The notes beneath the pieces were generated by a model. The model searched no databases. It had not been told where the DNA came from and saw only the letters and a list, made by a program, of their open reading frames with translations. 64,000 nucleotides of DNA from Prevotellaceae bacterium UBA6417 (GTDB lineage: Bacteria > Bacteroidota > Bacteroidia > Bacteroidales > Bacteroidaceae): the NCBI GenBank assembly GCA_002439755.1, contig DJPH01000014.1:11337-75336 (forward strand), given 5' to 3'. Positions 45,726 through 54,576 of the stretch are shown here, one piece after another. Every line of letters starts with the position of its first letter. The first letter of the stretch is position 1. The position numbers and the translations under genes were made by a program.

Positions 45726-46550
45726 TTATCTTACGGTGATGTGGTAGCAGCCCTGTTTGACTTCGTATTTGACGTAGCAGAGCCCTTGTTTTCTCAGGTC
45801 GTTGAGCACTTCCGAGAGAATGAACTTCAAGGTGTCGTTGCGTGTTTGGTATACGGGAGGTTGGTCGGGGTCTTGTACGGCGTGGTACTTGTTGTAGCTA
45901 ATGTCAAAAGTGGTTCCGTGGCAGTGGCAGCTGTTTTCTGAGGCATTGCCATTGAAGCGGCGCAGGTCGGCCACATCCTTTTTGGTGCGTGTGATGGAAG
46001 TTACCATGATAAGGCTGGGGCGCACGTGCTTCACCAATTGTGAATCCAAGAAGTTTCGTCCAATCTTTGTAAGGAGCAATTGGGCGCGTGGAACAAGGTA
46101 TGGAATTGAATTGTAAAGTTTCTTGACGAAATAGTACGGGCTGTTGCCGATATAGACAAGGCTGTCCTTGCAGTGCTCGGCGGCGTTACGGTCGGCTACG
46201 GGAGCCACACCCAGCCGTTTGGCTGTGGCCAGTTGGATGTCGTTGATGTCGGGAAAGCATTTTGCATAGTCGGACACGCTGTATATCTTGTGCTTGTTTC
46301 CCTTGCCCGACAAAGTCAGGTCGGGATGCAGCCGGTGGGGGGCTTTCAGTAACGAATCGGTGAAAAGCCCGTGGCGGGTGATGGAATCTGTGACCGTCGT
46401 TTCTTTTTTTGTTTCTTCAGTATTTGCCGTCAAAGGGATGACAGGGCGCATAACAGACGGGAATATGATCCTGACAAGGAACAATACGAATACTATTCCG
46501 AAAAAGAGATATGTATAATGCTTTTTGCGAATGCGAAAAGGAAAGTTCAT
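45726..46550 (-). CDS. DUF5715 family protein (possible M15-like peptidase fold)
   Basis: A 274-aa protein anchored by one N-terminal transmembrane segment (YLFFGIVFVLFLVRIIF) with the rest outside the cytoplasm. It belongs to the Bacteroidetes-restricted DUF5715 group. The segment SITRTKKDVADLRR followed by SCHCHGTTFDIS resembles the S-H-x-x-G-x-x-x-D metal site of M15 D,D-carboxypeptidases (VanY/DacY type), so a peptidoglycan-related role is possible but unproven. The ATG at 46550 is chosen because a -7 box (46575-46582) overlaps a longer upstream frame. Located before truA, divergent from phoH. Confidence 0.7.
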   Translation of the reverse strand: MNFPFRIRKKHYTYLFFGIVFVLFLVRIIFPSVMRPVIPLTANTEETKKETTVTDSITRHGLFTDSLLKAPHRLHPDLTLSGKGNKHKIYSVSDYAKCFPDINDIQLATAKRLGVAPVADRNAAEHCKDSLVYIGNSPYYFVKKLYNSIPYLVPRAQLLLTKIGRNFLDSQLVKHVRPSLIMVTSITRTKKDVADLRRFNGNASENSCHCHGTTFDISYNKYHAVQDPDQPPVYQTRNDTLKFILSEVLNDLRKQGLCYVKYEVKQGCYHITVR

Positions 46551-46574
46551 GGATTGCAGTGAAACTTTGAAAGG

Positions 46575-46582
46575 CAAAAGTA
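46575..46582 (-). promoter_or_regulatory. -7 promoter box of the DUF5715-truA unit
   Basis: TACTTTTG on the - strand, 24 nt before the ATG at 46550. Forms a divergent pair with the phoH promoter 35 nt away. Confidence 0.6.
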
Positions 46583-46595
46583 CACAAAAATATGG

Positions 46596-46624
46596 TTTGT
46601 TCTAAAAGGATTTCCGTATTTTTG
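46596..46624 (+). promoter_or_regulatory. -33/-7 promoter of phoH
   Basis: TTTG (46596-46599) and TATTTTTG (46617-46624), spacer 17 nt, 15 nt before the ATG. Confidence 0.65.
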
Positions 46625-46639
46625 CAGAAAATAGGCTGA

Positions 46640-47593
46640 ATGATAGAAAAGCATTTGATATTGGAGGACATTGATCCTGCGGTATTCTATGGCGTAAGGA
46701 ATTCTAATTTGCGCATGGTGAAGTCGCTGTATCCCAAGCTGCGCATCATGGCGCGCGACAATGTGGTGAAGGCTATAGGCGATGAGGATGATCTGGTGCG
46801 CTTTGAAGCCAAGATGGGAGAGCTGATATCCCATTGTGCCAAGTATAACTCGTTGTCTGAGGAAGCGATATTGGATATTCTGCGCGGCCAGAAGACAAAA
46901 GACGAAAGTGCCGAGGAGGTGATCGTCTACAGCACATCCGGAAAGCCAATCCGTGCCCGAAGCGAAAACCAATTGAGATTGGTGAGAGCCTATGAACACA
47001 ATGATTTGATTTTTGCCATCGGCCCTGCAGGAACGGGCAAGACTTATACGAGCATTGCTTTGGCCGTAAGGGCGTTGAAGCGAAAGGAGATCAGAAAAAT
47101 CATATTGAGTCGTCCGGCCGTTGAAGCCGGCGAAAAGCTGGGCTTTCTGCCCGGTGACATGAAGGAAAAGATAGACCCTTATCTGCAACCTTTGTACGAT
47201 GCGCTTGAGGAGATGATACCGGTAGCCAAGCTCACTGAGTATATGGATACGAATGTAATACAGATAGCTCCGTTGGCTTTTATGCGCGGTCGCACGTTGA
47301 ATGATGCTGTTGTCATCCTGGATGAGGCACAGAACACAACGTCAAGCCAGATAAAGATGTTTCTTACGCGTATGGGTACCAATACAAAGATGATAGTTAC
47401 GGGTGACCGAACCCAGATAGACTTGCCTGCCTCCCAGAAGTCCGGTCTTGTTGAAGCCTTGCGTATATTGCACGGCGTTCCTGATATCGGGTTTGTGGAG
47501 TTGGACAAGAGAGACATTGTGCGCCACAAATTGGTCACACGTATCGTAGAGGCCTATGAAAGGGATGAGAAGAAGGATAAGAACAATTGCTAA
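46640..47593 (+). CDS. phoH: PhoH family ATPase
   Basis: A cytosolic P-loop ATPase of 317 aa. Walker A is GPAGTGKT (128-135), Walker B is VVILDEAQNTT. The N-terminal region (1-100) is the KH-like extension of PhoH/YbeZ proteins. SRPAVEAGEKLGFLPGDMKEKIDPY is the family signature block. YbeZ-type PhoH proteins work in rRNA processing with the endonuclease YbeY, which is not in the window. It likely starts an operon with purC (12 nt later), menG and aroE. Confidence 0.94.
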   Translation: MIEKHLILEDIDPAVFYGVRNSNLRMVKSLYPKLRIMARDNVVKAIGDEDDLVRFEAKMGELISHCAKYNSLSEEAILDILRGQKTKDESAEEVIVYSTSGKPIRARSENQLRLVRAYEHNDLIFAIGPAGTGKTYTSIALAVRALKRKEIRKIILSRPAVEAGEKLGFLPGDMKEKIDPYLQPLYDALEEMIPVAKLTEYMDTNVIQIAPLAFMRGRTLNDAVVILDEAQNTTSSQIKMFLTRMGTNTKMIVTGDRTQIDLPASQKSGLVEALRILHGVPDIGFVELDKRDIVRHKLVTRIVEAYERDEKKDKNNC

Positions 47594-47605
47594 ATATAAG
47601 TAAGT

Positions 47606-48553
47606 ATGAACAAGGCATTAGTAAAAACAGATTTCAAGTTTAAGGGCCTGACAAGCGTGTATCATGGCAAAGTCCGTGATGTGTACAATATCAATAACAA
47701 GGAACTTATCATGGTAGCCACCGACCGCATATCGGCTTTTGACGTGGTTTTGCCTGAGGGTATTCCTTTTAAGGGACAGGTGCTTAACCAGATTGCTGCC
47801 AAATTCCTGGATGCCACGGCCGACATTTGCCCCAATTGGAAGCTGGCAACTCCCGACCCCATGGTCACTGCCGGCGTGCTTTGCAAGGGTTTTCCCATAG
47901 AGATGATAGTACGCGGCTATTTGTGTGGCAGTGCCTGGCGTGCCTATAAGAGCGGCGTTCGTGAGATATGTGGAGTGAAGCTGCCTGATGGCATGAGGGA
48001 AAACCAGAAGTTTCCTGAACCTATCATCACGCCTACCACCAAGGCCGAGATTGGGGAGCATGATGCCGATATTTCCAAAGAAGAGATTCTGGCCCAAGGC
48101 CTTGCTACTCCCGAAGAGTATGCCGTGTTGGAGAAATATACCCGTGCGCTGTTTCAGCGTGGTACAGAGATAGCTGCCAAGCGCGGCTTGATATTGGTTG
48201 ATACCAAATATGAGTTTGGCCTGCATGATGGTGTAATCTACCTGATGGATGAGATACACACGCCTGATTCGAGCCGTTATTTCTATAGCGATGGCTATGA
48301 GGAGAAGTTTGCCAAAGGCGAACCGCAGCGTCAGCTGTCCAAGGAATTTGTGCGCGAATGGCTGATGTCTTGCGGCTTCCAAGGCAAGGAAGGGCAGAAA
48401 GTGCCTGAAATGACTCCCGAGATTATAGAGAATATCAGTAACCGCTATATAGAGCTCTACGAGCACATAACCGGTGAAACCTTCCATGGAGAAGAGGACG
48501 GCAATGTGGCAGCGCGCATAGAAAGGAACATCGAAGCCTATTTAAACAAGTAA
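47606..48553 (+). CDS. purC: SAICAR synthase PurC
   Basis: Phosphoribosylaminoimidazole-succinocarboxamide synthase, step 7 of purine synthesis (ATP-dependent joining of CAIR and aspartate). 315 aa, the longer form of the family. Signatures: GKVRDVYNI, DRISAFDVVLPEGIPFKGQVL, the MIVRGYLCGSAWR segment and LILVDTKYEFGLHDGVIYLMDEIHTPDSSR. Transcribed between phoH and menG. Another purine gene, purM, is 4 kb downstream. Confidence 0.96.
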   Translation: MNKALVKTDFKFKGLTSVYHGKVRDVYNINNKELIMVATDRISAFDVVLPEGIPFKGQVLNQIAAKFLDATADICPNWKLATPDPMVTAGVLCKGFPIEMIVRGYLCGSAWRAYKSGVREICGVKLPDGMRENQKFPEPIITPTTKAEIGEHDADISKEEILAQGLATPEEYAVLEKYTRALFQRGTEIAAKRGLILVDTKYEFGLHDGVIYLMDEIHTPDSSRYFYSDGYEEKFAKGEPQRQLSKEFVREWLMSCGFQGKEGQKVPEMTPEIIENISNRYIELYEHITGETFHGEEDGNVAARIERNIEAYLNK

Positions 48554-48562
48554 TACAAAGCC

Positions 48563-49300
48563 ATGGGCTACGCGCAGGAAAACATCATGCCATATGGCGA
48601 TAATGCTCCGAAGGGAAAGCAGGTGGAGCGAATGTTCGACAACATCGCCCGCACTTACGACTTCTTGAACCATTGCCTTTCGTTCGGCATAGACAGCAAG
48701 TGGCGTAAGGCAACGATAGATTCGATCAAGCCTTTCAGACATGATGACATCCTGGATGTGGCTACCGGAACCGGCGACTTTGCCATTTTGGCTTACCGTC
48801 GGCTGCTTCCGAAGAAGATTGTTGCCGCAGATCTTTCAGAGGGCATGATGGATGTGGGTCGCAAAAAGGCGGAGAAAGCCGGGCTGGGCCATGCCATCGA
48901 GTTTAGGAAAGAGGACTGCATGCATTTGGGGTTTGCCGACAACAGCTTTGATGTCGTCACAGTGGCCTATGGAGTGCGCAATTTTCAGGACTTGGATCGC
49001 GGTCTTCGTGAGATGCGACGTGTACTGCGCCCGGGTGGCCATGTGTGCATATTGGAACTTTGCACTCCGGTGAGCTTTCCCATGAAGCAGCTTTTCTGGG
49101 TCTATTCCCATGTGGTAATGCCGTTGCTGGGACGTCTTGTCTCGAAAGACGGCAAGGCCTATGCCTATCTGCCTGCCACGATGGAAGCTTTTCCGCAAGG
49201 CGAGGTGATGCAGCAAATCCTGAGGAAGGCCGGTTACAAAGAAGTGTCGTTCCGTCGTTTCACCTTTGGATTGAGTACGATGTATATAGCATGTAAATAA
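48563..49300 (+). CDS. menG: Demethylmenaquinone methyltransferase (MenG/UbiE)
   Basis: SAM-dependent C-methyltransferase that completes menaquinone synthesis. 245 aa. MFDNIARTYDFLNHCLSFG is the UbiE N-terminal signature, LDVATGTGDFAI is the SAM loop, and RRVLRPGGHVCILE is motif III. YAYLPATMEAFPQG matches the conserved C-terminal Y-x-Y-L-P-x-S-x-x-x-F-P block. An anaerobic menaquinone user is implied. It lies 10 nt after purC and 2 nt before aroE. Confidence 0.95.
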   Translation: MGYAQENIMPYGDNAPKGKQVERMFDNIARTYDFLNHCLSFGIDSKWRKATIDSIKPFRHDDILDVATGTGDFAILAYRRLLPKKIVAADLSEGMMDVGRKKAEKAGLGHAIEFRKEDCMHLGFADNSFDVVTVAYGVRNFQDLDRGLREMRRVLRPGGHVCILELCTPVSFPMKQLFWVYSHVVMPLLGRLVSKDGKAYAYLPATMEAFPQGEVMQQILRKAGYKEVSFRRFTFGLSTMYIACK

Positions 49301-49302
49301 TC

Positions 49303-50049
49303 ATGAAGCTGTTTGGCTTGATAGGATATCCGTTGATGCATTCGTTCAGCAGGGCTTTCTTTTCAAAGAAGTTCCTTGACGAAGGCATTGACGCTGAGTA
49401 TCAAAACTTCGAGATACCTTCGATAGAAGAGTTTCCGAAGATAATTTCCCGGCATGCCGATCTGTATGGGTTGAACGTGACGTTGCCTTATAAGCAGGCC
49501 GTCATTCCCTATTTGGATGAGTTGAGCAATGAGGCGCGTGAGATAGGAGCCGTTAATGTTGTGAGGGTGGCCCATGCCGGCACTTCGGTCAGGCTGAAGG
49601 GCTTCAATGCCGACGTTATAGGTTTTGTGCGCTCGCTCCAACCCTTGTTGAAGCCTTCTCACCGCAAGGCTTTGGTCTTGGGTACCGGTGGAGCTTCGAA
49701 GGCTATTGTATACGGGCTTCACAGCTTGTCGATAGATACGTTGCAGGTGAGCCGCCATCCCGAAGCCGGCATGATAGGCTACGATGGTATCACTGCCGCG
49801 GTGCTGGACGAATATACCGTGATAGTCAACTGTACGCCCTGCGGCATGTATCCCCACGTTGCCGAGTGTCCTGACATTCCGTATCATAGATTAGACAGTC
49901 GTCATCTACTGTATGATTTGGTCTATAACCCGGAAGAAACACTGTTTCTCCGGCAGGGTCGCAGGCAGGGATGTATAGTGAAAAACGGTTTGGAGATGTT
50001 ACACTTGCAGGCTTTGGCCAGCTGGGACTATTGGAACGGAAAGGAATAA
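49303..50049 (+). CDS. aroE: Shikimate dehydrogenase AroE
   Basis: Reduces 3-dehydroshikimate to shikimate with NADPH in the chorismate pathway, which also feeds menaquinone synthesis, a link to the preceding menG gene. The 248-aa protein has substrate motif GYPLMHSFS (8-16; shikimate-binding serines), catalytic Lys64 in NVTLPYK, NADP loop LGTGGASKA, and NCTPCGMYP. Slightly short for the family, as is common in Bacteroidetes. Start 2 nt after the menG stop indicates translational coupling. Confidence 0.94.
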   Translation: MKLFGLIGYPLMHSFSRAFFSKKFLDEGIDAEYQNFEIPSIEEFPKIISRHADLYGLNVTLPYKQAVIPYLDELSNEAREIGAVNVVRVAHAGTSVRLKGFNADVIGFVRSLQPLLKPSHRKALVLGTGGASKAIVYGLHSLSIDTLQVSRHPEAGMIGYDGITAAVLDEYTVIVNCTPCGMYPHVAECPDIPYHRLDSRHLLYDLVYNPEETLFLRQGRRQGCIVKNGLEMLHLQALASWDYWNGKE

Positions 50050-50059
50050 CGGAGGATAA

Positions 50060-50962
50060 GTGGTGCGTCTTGTCAACATAGTGATAGTGTCATTGGCCAT
50101 GCTGTTTGCGCTCAACGCGAATGCACGGGTGTGGACAGTCAACGATTTGCCCATGGACTACTTGCAGGACGAACGCAGGCATGTGTGCAATCCCGACGGC
50201 GTGCTTTCACCTCAGATGACAGACAGCCTGGATGCCGTGCTCTACACGTTGGAAAAGTCAAAGGGTGTGCAGTGCATCGTCGTTGCCGTCAAGCAGTTGG
50301 AAGAAGGCGACACCTATACGTTTGGCATGGAGCTGGGACGTAAATACGGCATAGGAAGAAAAGACAAGAACACCGGCCTGGTGATAGTGCTGAGCACCGA
50401 CGACAGAAGATACAGCATACTGACCGGCCTTGGACTGGAAGGCACATTGCCCGACGCCATCTGCAAGCGCATAGAGAACCGCATCATGGTTCCTTACTTC
50501 AAGAAAGGTGATTGGGACAATGGAATGATGCGGGCTGTTGCAGCCATCAACGGTTATATCAACGGTGACACAACGCTTGACGGCAGTGATGACAAGGAAT
50601 CCTCGTGGTGGGGCTTCCCGTTGCTGTTTTTCTTTATAATTGTGTTTGTGGTTGTCATAACCTATTCGAGTGCCCGGAAATGCCCGCAGTGCGGCAGGAA
50701 GTCCTTGGCAAAGTCGGCCGAGAAGTTCCTTTACACGCGTGATGGCTGGGATTATTTTCAGGTAATATCCTCGTGCCGTCGTTGTGGATATTCAGAGTCC
50801 TCCGTTGTGCGTCGCAGGCATGAGGACAACGATAATGGCGGATTGCTGGCCGGGGCCATTATAGGGTCGATGCTGAGCGGCCGCGGAGGCGGAGGAGGTT
50901 TCAGCGGAGGCAGCTTCGGAGGAGGCAGTTTCGGAGGAGGCGGAGCCAGCGGAGATTTTTAG
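50060..50962 (+). CDS. TPM-domain membrane protein with zinc ribbon and Gly-rich tail
   Basis: A 300-aa exported protein: signal peptide, TPM domain (about 40-175; conserved DGVLSPQMTDSLD and GLVIVLSTDDRRYSILTG), a transmembrane helix (about 194-212), then a cytoplasmic part with a zinc-ribbon pair CPQC and CRRC, and a C-terminal Gly/Ser/Phe-rich tail of short GGGSFGG repeats. TPM proteins have been linked to phosphatase activity or to photosystem and membrane-complex assembly elsewhere; here the function is open. Pairing with lemA (35 nt downstream) is common in bacteria. The start is GTG (50060 or 50063) after a GGAGG at 50051-50055, a clearer Shine-Dalgarno than most here. Confidence 0.85.
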   Translation: MVRLVNIVIVSLAMLFALNANARVWTVNDLPMDYLQDERRHVCNPDGVLSPQMTDSLDAVLYTLEKSKGVQCIVVAVKQLEEGDTYTFGMELGRKYGIGRKDKNTGLVIVLSTDDRRYSILTGLGLEGTLPDAICKRIENRIMVPYFKKGDWDNGMMRAVAAINGYINGDTTLDGSDDKESSWWGFPLLFFFIIVFVVVITYSSARKCPQCGRKSLAKSAEKFLYTRDGWDYFQVISSCRRCGYSESSVVRRRHEDNDNGGLLAGAIIGSMLSGRGGGGGFSGGSFGGGSFGGGGASGDF

Positions 50963-50997
50963 ACAGAGACAGAATAATCAAAGACAAAACCAATATC

Positions 50998-51591
50998 ATG
51001 AAATCAAAAACATTAAAGGTCGTTATTGCCATCGTGGCTGTCATCGTGTTGATGGTAGGCTGTGGTGCATCGCAATACAACGGCCTTGTAAGTGCCGATG
51101 AGGCATTGACGACAAAGTGGAGCAACGTAGAAACGCAGTATCAGCGGCGGGCCGACCTGATTCCCAACCTGGTAAACACGGTCAAGGGCTATGCCAAGCA
51201 TGAGCAGAACACCTTGAGGGAAGTGGTCGAGGCACGCTCCAAGGCCACGCAGATAACAGTAGATGCCGATGGCCTTACGCCCGAGAAGATGAAGGAATAT
51301 CAGGCTGCCCAGGGTCAGTTGAGTGCAGCTCTCGGCAAGCTGCTGGCCATTTCGGAGAATTATCCGCAGCTGAAGGCCAACGAAAACTTCATGGAGCTGC
51401 AGGCCCAGCTCGAAGGCACGGAGAACCGCATTGCCGTGAGCCGCAGGGACTATAACGAGGCTGTGCAAAGCTATAATCTGAAGGTGCGCCGTTTCCCCTC
51501 CAACATCTTTGCCGGAATCTTCGGATTTTCCGCCAAATCGAAGTTTGAAGCTGACGAAGCTTCCAAGAATGCTCCAAAAGTAGAGTTCTGA
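50998..51591 (+). CDS. lemA: LemA family protein
   Basis: A 197-aa LemA-family protein with one N-terminal hydrophobic segment that ends in a lipobox-like MVGC (Cys22), then a long four-helix bundle facing the periplasm. NLVNTVKGYAKHE and the closing FPSNIFAGIFGF are family-typical (YNxxVRRFPSNIxAGxFGF pattern). Function is not established; LemA and TPM genes occur together widely. Starts 35 nt after the TPM gene. Confidence 0.94.
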   Translation: MKSKTLKVVIAIVAVIVLMVGCGASQYNGLVSADEALTTKWSNVETQYQRRADLIPNLVNTVKGYAKHEQNTLREVVEARSKATQITVDADGLTPEKMKEYQAAQGQLSAALGKLLAISENYPQLKANENFMELQAQLEGTENRIAVSRRDYNEAVQSYNLKVRRFPSNIFAGIFGFSAKSKFEADEASKNAPKVEF

Positions 51592-51592
51592 C

Positions 51593-52765
51593 ATGATAGA
51601 CAGCAAGCAAAGATACATGATGCGTGGTGTCAGTGCCATGAAAGAAGATGTCCACAATGCCATCAAGAACATTGACAAGGGTCTTTACCCGCAAGCCTTT
51701 TGTAAAATCATACCGGATATACTGGGCGGCGACCCTGATTATTGTAATATAATGCACGCCGACGGTGCCGGCACCAAGTCGTCACTGGCCTATGTCTATT
51801 GGAAAGAGACAGGCGACCTTTCGGTGTGGAAGGGCATTGCCCAGGATGCTTTGGTCATGAACACCGACGACCTGCTTTGTGTGGGTGCTGTCGACAACAT
51901 CCTGGTGAGCTCCACCATAGGCCGCAACAAGCTGTTAGTGCCGGGCGAGGTGATTTCGGCCATCATCAACGGCACCGATGAGCTGCTTGCGCAGATGCGC
52001 GAGATGGGAATAGGCATCTATTCCACCGGAGGCGAGACTGCCGACCTGGGCGACCTGGTACGTACCATTGTGGTAGATTCGACCGTCACCTGCCGCATGA
52101 AGCGCAGCGATGTCATAGACAATGCCAACATACGTCCCGGAGATGTGATAGTAGGTCTGGCTTCGTTCGGGCAGGCCACCTATGAAACCCAATACAACGG
52201 TGGCATGGGAAGCAACGGCCTCACCAGTGCGCGCCACGATGTCTTTGCAAAATACATTGCGCAAAGCTATCCCGAGAGCTACGATAAGCAGGTTCCCGAA
52301 GAACTGGTATACAGCGGCAGCTACAGGCTGACCGATTCCGTGGAAGGCTCACCCCTCAATGCAGGGAAACTCGTGCTGAGCCCCACGCGCACCTATGCCC
52401 CAGTTGTCAGAAAGCTGCTCGACTTGATGCGTCACGCCATCCATGGAATGGTCCACTGCACAGGCGGAGCACAGACCAAGGTGCTCCACTTTGTCGGTGA
52501 CGACTGCCGGGTTGTAAAAGACAATATGTTTCCCGTGCCTCCCTTGTTCAAGGCCATCCAGCAGGAAAGCGGCACAGACTGGCAGGAAATGTACAAGGTG
52601 TTCAACATGGGTCATCGCATGGAAATCTATGTTTCCCCCGAGGATGCAGTGCGTGTCATCGAGGTGGCAAAGAGCTACGATATAGATGCCCGTGTCGTAG
52701 GCCATATAGAAAAAGGCCGGCGCAGCCTCACCATAAAGAGCGAATTCGGAGAGTTCAACTATTGA
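51593..52765 (+). CDS. purM: AIR synthase PurM (phosphoribosylformylglycinamidine cyclo-ligase)
   Basis: Closes the imidazole ring of AIR in purine synthesis (FGAM plus ATP). The 390-aa protein is the longer Bacteroidetes form. NIMHADGAGTKSSLAY is the ATP-binding AIRS N-terminal motif. IGIYSTGGETADLGDLV and GLASFGQATYE are further family blocks. HCTGGAQTKVLHF lies in the C-terminal domain. Begins 1 nt after the lemA stop. Followed by palindromic array copy D. Confidence 0.93.
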   Translation: MIDSKQRYMMRGVSAMKEDVHNAIKNIDKGLYPQAFCKIIPDILGGDPDYCNIMHADGAGTKSSLAYVYWKETGDLSVWKGIAQDALVMNTDDLLCVGAVDNILVSSTIGRNKLLVPGEVISAIINGTDELLAQMREMGIGIYSTGGETADLGDLVRTIVVDSTVTCRMKRSDVIDNANIRPGDVIVGLASFGQATYETQYNGGMGSNGLTSARHDVFAKYIAQSYPESYDKQVPEELVYSGSYRLTDSVEGSPLNAGKLVLSPTRTYAPVVRKLLDLMRHAIHGMVHCTGGAQTKVLHFVGDDCRVVKDNMFPVPPLFKAIQQESGTDWQEMYKVFNMGHRMEIYVSPEDAVRVIEVAKSYDIDARVVGHIEKGRRSLTIKSEFGEFNY

Positions 52766-52779
52766 TATCAGAGCCCTGG

Positions 52780-52966
52780 CTTGCGGTCTGTACACATTGC
52801 AGGGTGTGATGTGTACATATCGCAGGTTGCGATGTGGCTGATTGCAGGGTGTTTCATGTACATGAAACACCTTCTTCTATGTACATGAAACAACCTCTTC
52901 CCCCTATAGGAAACAACCTGTTTCATGTACATGAAACACTTTCGATGTGTACAGACCGTAGGCCAG
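52780..52966 (+). repeat. Palindromic-unit array (copy D)
   Basis: About eight units starting near 52783, 52805, 52828, 52850, 52873, 52896, 52920 and 52942. Palindromes include two GTTTCATGTACATGAAAC copies (52851-52868 and 52920-52937) and a CCTATAGG core. Positions 52880-52958 are the exact reverse complement of 12256-12334. The array fills the gap between the convergent purM and cca genes and ends 9 nt before the cca stop. Confidence 0.87.
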
Positions 52967-52974
52967 GATGTGTA

Positions 52975-54408
52975 TTATACGGGCTTCAGCCCCATGGCAG
53001 CAGCCTTTTTCATCATATATTCGTAGGCCGCATCGTGTTCATTGGGTATCTTGCCGTCAAGGATGGCGTCCTTGATGCTGCTTTTCAGTGTGCCAATCTC
53101 CCTGCATGGTGTGAGCCCGAAGACCTTCATGATTTCTTCGCCGCCGACGGGGGGCTGGAAGTTGCGTATGCGGTCTTTCTCTTCCAGGTCTTTCAGCTTT
53201 TGGCGCACAATGCGGAAATTGTTGAGAAACATTTTCTTGCGATCCTCGTTGCGGCTGGTGATGTCGCATTCGCAGAGTGTCATCAGGTCGTCTATGTCGT
53301 TGCCGGCATCAAAGAGCAGACGCCTCACGGCACTGTCGGTGACCTCGTCATCTGCTATGGCAATAGGCCGCATATGCAGGCCTACAAGCTTCTTGACATA
53401 CTTCATGCGTTCGTCGGAGGGCAGCTTCAGACGTCTGAACATGCGGCCTGCAATCTTTTCGCCCACAATGTTATGGTTGTGGAAGGTCCACCCCAAAGTA
53501 GGGCTGAATGCCTTCGTGGCAGGCTTGCCCACGTCGTGCAGAAGTGCCGCCCAGCGCAGCCAAAGGTTGCTACTCTTGGCTGCCACATTGTCGAGAACCT
53601 GCAGCGTATGATAAAAGATGTCTTTGTGAGTGATGCCGTTGCGCGAGTCGCGGCCTTGCAGAGCTGCAATCTCGGGCAGTATGATATCAAGCAGCCCGCA
53701 GCGTTCCAAGTCGATGAACCCTTTCGAGGGAACGGGCGAAAGCATTATCTTGTTGAGCTCTGAGGTGATGCGCTCATAACTGATGATCTTTATACGTTCC
53801 TTGTTGCGACCCAGGGCATCGAAGGTGTCGTCATCAATGAGAAAATTGAGCTGTGTGGCAAATCTGATGCAGCGCATCATACGCAACGGATCGTCACTGA
53901 AGGTAATGTCGGGGTCGAGAGGTGTACGGATCAGACCTTCTTCTAAGTCGCAAAGCCCGTCGAAAGCATCCACAAGACGGCCAAAGCTGTCTGCATTAAG
54001 GCATATGCCAAGAGCGTTAATAGTGAAGTCGCGCCGGTTCAAATCATCTTGCAGGGTGCCGTCTTCCACAATGGGCTTTCTGGAACTCCGGTCATAGCTC
54101 TCGCGGCGCGCACCCACAAACTCAAACTCAATGCCGTGCCATTTCACCTGTGCCGTGCCAAAGTTGCGGAACACGGCCGGCTCATGACCCCCACCCAGGC
54201 GCTGTGCAAAAGCCTTGGCCGTTTCGATGCCATTGCCTACAACCATGACATCCACATCGTTGGTAGGCCTCTGAAGAAACAGGTCGCGCACATAGCCCCC
54301 TATAAGATAGCAGGGAAAGCCCAGACTATCGGCAGTGCGGCCAATGAGGTGAAAAACTTCTTGTTGGCTGATTTGCTCAACGACTCTCTCTAAGGACAAT
54401 AGTTGCAT
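52975..54408 (-). CDS. cca: CCA tRNA nucleotidyltransferase with HD domain
   Basis: Adds or repairs the 3' CCA end of tRNAs; poly(A) polymerase is the family alternative. The 477-aa protein has the class II nucleotidyltransferase core: GGYVRD (37-42), metal ligands in DVDVMV (Asp51/Asp53), RRDFTINALG, and DPLRMMRCIRFATQL. The C-terminal half carries an HD phosphohydrolase domain with LLHDVGKP and HNHNIVGEKIA. It is transcribed alone from a -7 box at 54427-54434. Confidence 0.94.
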   Translation of the reverse strand: MQLLSLERVVEQISQQEVFHLIGRTADSLGFPCYLIGGYVRDLFLQRPTNDVDVMVVGNGIETAKAFAQRLGGGHEPAVFRNFGTAQVKWHGIEFEFVGARRESYDRSSRKPIVEDGTLQDDLNRRDFTINALGICLNADSFGRLVDAFDGLCDLEEGLIRTPLDPDITFSDDPLRMMRCIRFATQLNFLIDDDTFDALGRNKERIKIISYERITSELNKIMLSPVPSKGFIDLERCGLLDIILPEIAALQGRDSRNGITHKDIFYHTLQVLDNVAAKSSNLWLRWAALLHDVGKPATKAFSPTLGWTFHNHNIVGEKIAGRMFRRLKLPSDERMKYVKKLVGLHMRPIAIADDEVTDSAVRRLLFDAGNDIDDLMTLCECDITSRNEDRKKMFLNNFRIVRQKLKDLEEKDRIRNFQPPVGGEEIMKVFGLTPCREIGTLKSSIKDAILDGKIPNEHDAAYEYMMKKAAAMGLKPV

Positions 54409-54426
54409 ATGCGGTCATTTTGACTG

Positions 54427-54434
54427 CAAAAGTA
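54427..54434 (-). promoter_or_regulatory. -7 promoter box of cca
   Basis: TACTTTTG on the - strand, 18 nt before the ATG. Confidence 0.55.
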
Positions 54435-54550
54435 CGCAAAAACGCCTAAACTCACACCTTTTGAGCCTGCCAACCACCCCGAAACCGGTTCTTCATGAGC
54501 CGGAAAAGCACAAAAGACCGTTTAGGCATACAATGAATAATAAAAATCAT

Positions 54551-54558
54551 TATCTTTA
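54551..54558 (+). promoter_or_regulatory. Possible -7 box of the GNAT gene
   Basis: TATCTTTA differs by one base from TAnnTTTG and lies 18 nt before the ATG. Weak. Confidence 0.3.
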
Positions 54559-54576
54559 CACCCAAAAAGAAACATT

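Noticed and set aside
52834..53763. Open frame on the + strand opposite cca starting in the array
   Set aside because: Its start lies in repeat DNA and the rest is antisense to the conserved CCA-adding enzyme.
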